NCBI GenBank assembly: GCA_046091905.1
Contig: JBJTCN010000001.1
Coordinates: 1-37,583 of the forward strand
DNA length: 37,583 bases
DNA from: ZLKRG08 sp046091905
GTDB lineage: Bacteria; Actinomycetota; Actinomycetes; Nanopelagicales; Nanopelagicaceae
Reading direction: 5' to 3'
The position numbers and the translations under genes were made by a program. This document shows, one piece after another, positions 32,947 through 37,583 of the stretch. Within the stretch, counting starts at the first letter, position 1. Every line of letters starts with the position of its first letter. A model generated the notes under the pieces. That model did not search any database. It saw only the letters and a program-made list of their open reading frames with translations, and was not told the origin of the DNA.

Positions 32947-34403
32947 TTAATACTCGCAATCTCTTCCGCTAGAACTTTGCGATCATCAAAAGGATGTTTT
33001 ACGCCAGCAATCTCTTGGCCAACTTCATGACCTTTTCCGAGAATTGCTACTACATCACCAGGTTTTGCCATAGCCACTGCCCTAGCAATTGCGCTACGGC
33101 GATCCCCAATAACTTCACCAACATGGGTTAATCCGGAGACCATCTCTTTCAAAATAACTTCCGGATTTTCGCTTCGTGGATTATCGCTGGTGAAGATTGG
33201 AAAATCTGCTGCAGTTAGCGCGCCACCCATAAGTGGTCGTTTGCTCTTATCTCTATCTCCACCGCAGCCCAGGACTGCAATTACTTTGCCGTTGGTCATT
33301 GCGCGTGCGGCGTTAAGTACATTAGTAACTGCATCAGGTGTATGTGCATAATCGACGAAAGCTAAGAAATCTTGTCCTACATTTACTTGCTCAAGTCTTC
33401 CTGGGGCGCCGAAGTAAGAAGATAAATTGGCTGAAATTTCGATTGGATCTACTCCACTGATTACTGCAAGTGCAACTGCCATTAATAGATTATCTAAATT
33501 GAAGGAACCAATTAATTTAGTGACACCTTCGATTAACACACCATCTGTTCCTCGAATCTTAATTTGGGTGCTGCCACCGAAAGAGGTAATCTCTTCGTAA
33601 TACCAATCCATTTTTTGATTTCGGGAAATTCTAATTACTGGAATCTCAATCGATTTTGCCAACCGCTGACCATAAGCGTCATCAACGTTTATTACTGCTA
33701 GATCACTTCGGCCATATTCAAAGAGTTTGGCTTTAGCTTTGAAATATGACTCCATATCTCCATGGAAATCGAGATGATCTTGGGTTAAGTTGGTAAATCC
33801 TGCCACTTTAAAATGAGCGCCAGCTACTCGATATTGAACTAAGGCGTGGCTTGATACTTCCATTGCCACCGCGCGACAATGTTGCTCTTTCATGGTGGCA
33901 AATAAAGATTGCAATGGCGCTGCTTCAGGAGTGGTATGCGTGGAAGGCAGAATCTCTTTATTGATTTGAGTATTCACGGTACCAATTAATCCGCTATCCC
34001 AGCCAGCCTGCTGCCATATTTGATGCAACAAGGTAGTTACAGTGGTCTTTCCGTTGGTGCCAGTGATACCCACAGTAAACATATTTGCACTTGGGTCATC
34101 GTAAATATGTGCCGCAATCTCGCCCAAGTGTTTGCGTGGATCTGCTAATAGCAAGGTAGGTAATTTTTGGTTAGCGCCTCTTTGATCCGTGATAACTGCA
34201 ACTGCACCATTTGAGATTGCTTCGTTTAAGAATTCAATCCCATGATGATTTGACCCTGGTAACGCAATAAATAGATCGCCAGCTTCAACCTCCGCTGCAT
34301 TTTGCGCAATTCCTGTGATCTCAAGATCTTGGTCAAATTCAGCACCTACCAACTTTGCAATATCTGCAAAGCTAATTGATGGCGAATTAATTGGCCTAAT
34401 CAT
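32943..34403 (-). CDS. murE: UDP-MurNAc-tripeptide synthetase, meso-DAP type
   Basis: MurE adds the third residue of the stem peptide. The 486-residue protein has the ATP loop GTNGKTT (115-121), HTTPEAAPLQ, the NLTQDHLDFHG motif and, in the C-terminal domain, TSDNPRSENP. The DNPR signature marks enzymes that use meso-diaminopimelate rather than lysine, so the wall is predicted to be the A1-gamma type. ATGA overlaps join it to ftsI and murF. Confidence 0.97.
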   Translation of the reverse strand: MIRPINSPSISFADIAKLVGAEFDQDLEITGIAQNAAEVEAGDLFIALPGSNHHGIEFLNEAISNGAVAVITDQRGANQKLPTLLLADPRKHLGEIAAHIYDDPSANMFTVGITGTNGKTTVTTLLHQIWQQAGWDSGLIGTVNTQINKEILPSTHTTPEAAPLQSLFATMKEQHCRAVAMEVSSHALVQYRVAGAHFKVAGFTNLTQDHLDFHGDMESYFKAKAKLFEYGRSDLAVINVDDAYGQRLAKSIEIPVIRISRNQKMDWYYEEITSFGGSTQIKIRGTDGVLIEGVTKLIGSFNLDNLLMAVALAVISGVDPIEISANLSSYFGAPGRLEQVNVGQDFLAFVDYAHTPDAVTNVLNAARAMTNGKVIAVLGCGGDRDKSKRPLMGGALTAADFPIFTSDNPRSENPEVILKEMVSGLTHVGEVIGDRRSAIARAVAMAKPGDVVAILGKGHEVGQEIAGVKHPFDDRKVLAEEIASIK

Positions 34404-36193
34404 GCTTGTTTTTCTTTTTTAACTCTCGTCGCTTCTGCAGCAGCAACTTGCGCTGCATTTAATGGAATCGGAGTAACTTTAGTATTGGTAGGCGGAATAT
34501 GTTTTGCTTCCAAAACGTAACTCATAACCTCTTTAAATACTGGGCCACCTAAAACACCGCCCCAGTGCATACCTTGTGGCGCTTGAATAGTTATGCTGAT
34601 TACATAGCGTGGCTTATCTGCCGGTGCAAAACCAATAAACGACGCGGTATATCCGCTATAACGGCCATTGACAACACGTTGAGCAGTACCGGTCTTGCCG
34701 GCAACTCGATAACCCGGAATTGCGGCGCCTGGCGCAGTTCCGTTTGCGCTAACCACGCTCTCCATCATCAAACGCATTTTTGAAGCAGTTTCTGCGCTGA
34801 TAACTCTGGTGCTCTTTCTAGGTTTTGCAGGTGTGTAGTGACCTTGCGCATCTGAAGTACCTGCTATCACCGTAGGTTCAACGCGCACTCCATCATTTGC
34901 AATTGTGGCAAAAATTGAGGTTGCTTGCATCGCAGTTACTGAATATGCCTGTCCAAATGACATTGCTGGCTTGGTAGTACCGCTCCAATCCTTTGGCGCA
35001 TTTATTAGACCAGCAGACTCTCCCGGCAATCCAGAGTTAGTTGAACTTCCTACACCAAATGATCGCAAATAATCGTAAAGTTTTTGATCACTTAACTTGG
35101 CTCCAATTTGAATAGTTCCGGTATTACTTGATATTGCCAAGATGCCAGCCGTAGTTAAATGTTGAATAGGGTGACTTTCATGATCTTGAAATACTTTGTA
35201 TTTGGTGTGCAGTTTGTAAGGCACTGTAAATACTGTAGTTGGCGTTACCAACTTCTCTTCTAGCGCGGCGGCGAGAGTCATTACCTTTCCGGTAGACCCT
35301 GGTTCATAAACCTCTTCTACGGATGCATTATGGACATCAGTTAATTTAACGGGCTTATTAGGATCAAAAGTTGGCGCAGTGGCGTGGGCCAAGATCTGCC
35401 CAGTCTTTGGATCCATAACAATAACGGTGCCGCTCTTAGCGTTAGTTGCTCGTACCGCTTTGGCAATTGCATTTTCAGCAATAAATTGAATATCTCTATC
35501 AATTGTTAATCTAATTGAATTGCCGGCTTTAGCTTGCACAATCTGTTGCTGGGTGCCTGGAATCTCGGCCCAGATACCATTTGCATAAACATACTTGCCA
35601 TCTTGGCCCTTTAGACTTGAATTTAGCGCAGATTCAATTCCGGCTGCGCCATCACCTGCTTGATTAGTAAAACCGACCAATGAGGCCACAATCGAACCCG
35701 CTGGATATTCGCGGGTGTAATTACGTTCTGGAAAGAATCCCACAATACGTTTATTGAAATCGATTCTTGCTAAGCGATCGTTGTAATTGGCAAAGGCATC
35801 TTTTAGTGCGCTCCATTGGGCCGGGGTGGCATTACGCGCCACTAAGTACCAACGCTTCTCACCCACTATCTTGGAAAGAATCTCATTTGGCGTCATCTTT
35901 AAGATCGGTGCTGCAATCTCAGCGGTAATTTGTGGATTGGTAATCATCTTTTGATCAACCACAATATTTATGCGACTGACGCTGCGCGCAAATGGCACCC
36001 CGTTGATATCTGTTATTTCACCGCGTGGTGCAAGCAAAGTACTAACTCGATAAAGTTCATTTTCAGCGCGAGATTTATAGTCCCCGGCATTTACCGCTTG
36101 GACGTCAAACAAACGAATCAATAGCCCTAGTAGGCAAGCAAGAAAAATTACAATTAAACGCGTGATGCGCTGTTGAAATTGATTTCTGGGCAT
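34400..36193 (-). CDS. ftsI: Septal penicillin-binding protein FtsI (PBP3 type)
   Basis: FtsI crosslinks septal peptidoglycan made by FtsW and is the target of beta-lactams. The 597-residue class B PBP has one N-terminal helix (about 11-29), the pedestal domain with APRGEITDINGVPFAR (55-70), and the transpeptidase with its three motifs: Ser300-Thr-Gly-Lys303, Ser355-Ser-Asn357 and Lys500-Thr-Gly502. No PASTA repeats follow; the C-terminus is a short charged tail. The ATG at 36193 is five bases after the ftsL-like gene, and the 3' end overlaps murE by four bases. Confidence 0.96.
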   Translation of the reverse strand: MPRNQFQQRITRLIVIFLACLLGLLIRLFDVQAVNAGDYKSRAENELYRVSTLLAPRGEITDINGVPFARSVSRINIVVDQKMITNPQITAEIAAPILKMTPNEILSKIVGEKRWYLVARNATPAQWSALKDAFANYNDRLARIDFNKRIVGFFPERNYTREYPAGSIVASLVGFTNQAGDGAAGIESALNSSLKGQDGKYVYANGIWAEIPGTQQQIVQAKAGNSIRLTIDRDIQFIAENAIAKAVRATNAKSGTVIVMDPKTGQILAHATAPTFDPNKPVKLTDVHNASVEEVYEPGSTGKVMTLAAALEEKLVTPTTVFTVPYKLHTKYKVFQDHESHPIQHLTTAGILAISSNTGTIQIGAKLSDQKLYDYLRSFGVGSSTNSGLPGESAGLINAPKDWSGTTKPAMSFGQAYSVTAMQATSIFATIANDGVRVEPTVIAGTSDAQGHYTPAKPRKSTRVISAETASKMRLMMESVVSANGTAPGAAIPGYRVAGKTGTAQRVVNGRYSGYTASFIGFAPADKPRYVISITIQAPQGMHWGGVLGGPVFKEVMSYVLEAKHIPPTNTKVTPIPLNAAQVAAAEATRVKKEKQA

Positions 36194-36198
36194 CTTAC

Positions 36199-36585
36199 CT
36201 AGCCATTTACTTGTGAGTCGATATCAATAAAGCGAGGTTGAGAATTAGGACTCATACCTAGTTTGCGCGCTTCTGAAGCTAACGCCATTGGGGAGCTCTT
36301 ATGAGCAATCTGACTATTGATTGCTTCGCGCTCATCGCTAATTAATTGCGCTTCGCGTTGCAATTTGGCCAGAGTAAATGCATCTTGAGTCGACATAGAA
36401 GTTATGGCGAACATCAACAAAATCATAATTAAACCTAGAACGGTACTTAACATGGTAAGTGAACGTCTGGAAATTCTGGAACCAGTCTCAAGTTCCGGAA
36501 CAATCTTGAGTATTGCACGTTGTGAACTCTGTGCAATAGCAGCTCTAGTTTTAGTAAGAGCTGGAGAGATTATAGGAAGCGCCAT
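36199..36585 (-). CDS. ftsL: FtsL-like bitopic divisome protein
   Basis: This 128-residue protein has a basic cytoplasmic region (1-42), one helix (about 43-63) and an extracellular coiled coil (about 68-95, TLAKLQREAQLISDEREAIN) followed by a short tail with SPMALASEARKLGMSPNSQP. This is the plan of FtsL, which with FtsB (DivIC) and FtsQ activates FtsWI. Sequence conservation in this family is low; the assignment rests on topology and on place between rsmH and ftsI. The ATG at 36585 abuts the rsmH stop. Confidence 0.85.
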   Translation of the reverse strand: MALPIISPALTKTRAAIAQSSQRAILKIVPELETGSRISRRSLTMLSTVLGLIMILLMFAITSMSTQDAFTLAKLQREAQLISDEREAINSQIAHKSSPMALASEARKLGMSPNSQPRFIDIDSQVNG

Positions 36586-37521
36586 TTAAGCTGCCACCCT
36601 CTCCACGCCACGGATTCGAACTGATTGCGCTCTTGAATTTTCAGAGATTTCCAAATCACTTGCGGCTTCACCTTTTGCAATTAACTTGAATTTTGCTTCA
36701 TGACCTGGAAGTTCGATTGGGAGTTCGCGAGGTGAAGTTGATTGCGTTACTTGGCTGAAAGCCTCTTTAGCGATTCGATCCTCGAGCGATTGGAAAGAGA
36801 GCACTACTAAGCGGCCGCCTACTTTAAGTAATTCCAGCGCCTGTGGCAGCGCTTGTTCTATAACCTCTAATTCATTATTTACCGCAATGCGTAGCGCTTG
36901 GAAAGTTCGTTTAGCTGGGTTACCGCCGGTACGTCTGGCCGCTGCTGGAATTGCGCTCTTGATTAATTCAGCAAGTTTTGCAGTTGATTGAATTGGTGCA
37001 ATTTCACGCTCACGAATAATGAAATCAGCAATTCTTGATGCAAATTTCTCTTCTCCGTATATTTTTAAAATTCGGGCAATTTCACCATGTGACCAACTGT
37101 TCACAATTTCAGCTGCGGTAATTCCTTGGCTCTGGTCCATTCTCATATCAAGCGGCGCATCTTGGGAGTATGAAAAACCGCGTTCTGCTTGATCTAATTG
37201 CATAGAAGAAACACCAAAGTCAAATAGCGCCGCATCAATTTGATTAAACCCAAATGATTTAACAACTTCTTCAAAGTGATTAAAAACTGAATGTGCAATG
37301 TGTACTCGATTACCAAATTGTGAAAGTCTGGCACTTGCTTTTTCGATTGCAGATTTATCTCGGTCAATTCCAATCAAAGTTAAATTTGGAAAGCGATTTA
37401 ACATTTCAAATGAATGTCCACCAAGTCCAAGGGTTGCATCTACAAAAATTGGAGAAGAAGAATTTTCAATTGCTGGAGTTAGTAATTCAATGCAGCGATC
37501 AAGTGCTACAGATACGTGCAT
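36586..37521 (-). CDS. rsmH: 16S rRNA m4C1402 methyltransferase RsmH (MraW)
   Basis: RsmH adds the N4-methyl group of C1402 in the ribosomal P-site region of 16S rRNA using S-adenosylmethionine. The 311 residues begin MHVSVALDRCIELL and show the SAM loop FVDATLGLGGHS (27-36 region), LFDFGVSSMQLDQAERGFS, PLDMRMD, NELEVIEQAL and VVLSFQSLEDRI, all characteristic. The ATG at 37521 has a strong GGGGGAAG ribosome site. It is the first complete gene of the dcw cluster here; mraZ would be expected just upstream, outside the window. Confidence 0.97.
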   Translation of the reverse strand: MHVSVALDRCIELLTPAIENSSSPIFVDATLGLGGHSFEMLNRFPNLTLIGIDRDKSAIEKASARLSQFGNRVHIAHSVFNHFEEVVKSFGFNQIDAALFDFGVSSMQLDQAERGFSYSQDAPLDMRMDQSQGITAAEIVNSWSHGEIARILKIYGEEKFASRIADFIIREREIAPIQSTAKLAELIKSAIPAAARRTGGNPAKRTFQALRIAVNNELEVIEQALPQALELLKVGGRLVVLSFQSLEDRIAKEAFSQVTQSTSPRELPIELPGHEAKFKLIAKGEAASDLEISENSRAQSVRIRGVERVAA

Positions 37522-37583
37522 GTTCTTCCCCCTTTCTGGTTTTACATTTTTAAAACTGCTAACCCCTCAGGTCACTGCCGTCC
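37522..37583 (-). other. Short region upstream of rsmH, window edge
   Basis: These 62 bases hold the rsmH ribosome site and an A/T-rich inverted repeat GTTTTA-N6-TAAAAC (37539-37556). The 3' end of mraZ could lie at the very edge, as frames here end in TGA or TAG within the first 30 bases, but too little is present to call it. Confidence 0.3.

Noticed and set aside
1..37583. tRNA or rRNA genes, insertion sequences, CRISPR arrays, phage or defence genes
   Set aside because: None was seen on either strand; nearly every base belongs to a recognised housekeeping gene and no gap exceeds 139 bases.

Overview
The window looks like a chromosomal segment from a streamlined, low-GC actinobacterium. 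The gene order rsmH-ftsL-ftsI-murE-murF-mraY-murD-ftsW-murG-murC-ftsQ-ftsZ-pgeF-yggS-sepF-yggT, and the blocks dksA/traR-lspA-rluD-dnaE and hisDCBH-priA-hisFI-trpE-X-trpCBA-lgt, are typical of Actinobacteria. So are the combined HisA/TrpF-type PriA, a DnaE1-type polymerase with an intact PHP domain, and SepF with no ftsA. Base composition is clearly below 50% GC and intergenic space is almost absent. This suggests a freshwater acI/Nanopelagicales-type organism, but the taxon is an inference from style and synteny; no rRNA gene is present.

Layout by region, read along the minus strand from right to left. (1) 37521-21695: a division and cell-wall (dcw) cluster of sixteen genes, mostly abutting or overlapping by 1-11 bases. 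It has one real gap of 127 bases in front of ftsZ, which holds a plausible promoter and an imperfect inverted repeat. (2) 18575-21685: ileS, the only plus-strand gene, convergent with yggT (9-base gap) and divergent from dksA (77-base gap). (3) 18497-845: an almost gap-free chain dksA-lspA-rluD-dnaE-hisD-hisC-hisB-hisH-priA-hisF-hisI-trpE-orf52-trpC-trpB-trpA-dsbA-like-lgt-VIT family. (4) 139 bases of leader, then the 5' end of gltB running off the left edge.

How the genes work together. The right half makes UDP-MurNAc-pentapeptide and lipid II (murC-murF, mraY, murG), polymerises and crosslinks septal peptidoglycan (ftsW, ftsI), and builds the FtsZ/SepF/FtsQ/FtsL divisome. The left half makes histidine and tryptophan from partial pathway sets (no hisG, hisE, hisN, trpD, trpG or trpF here). 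It also matures lipoproteins (lgt, lspA), replicates DNA (dnaE) and starts ammonium assimilation (gltB).

I see no tRNA, rRNA, insertion sequence, CRISPR array, phage or defence gene, and no clearly new multi-gene system. The observations most worth checking are: a 52-residue membrane protein hidden between trpE and trpC with ATGA overlaps at both ends; an IleRS whose HIGH signature reads GTHH; an lspA whose conserved first helix is encoded upstream of any usual start codon; the absence of divIVA from its usual place beside yggT; and tandem repeats or promoter-like elements upstream of gltB, ftsZ and ileS.
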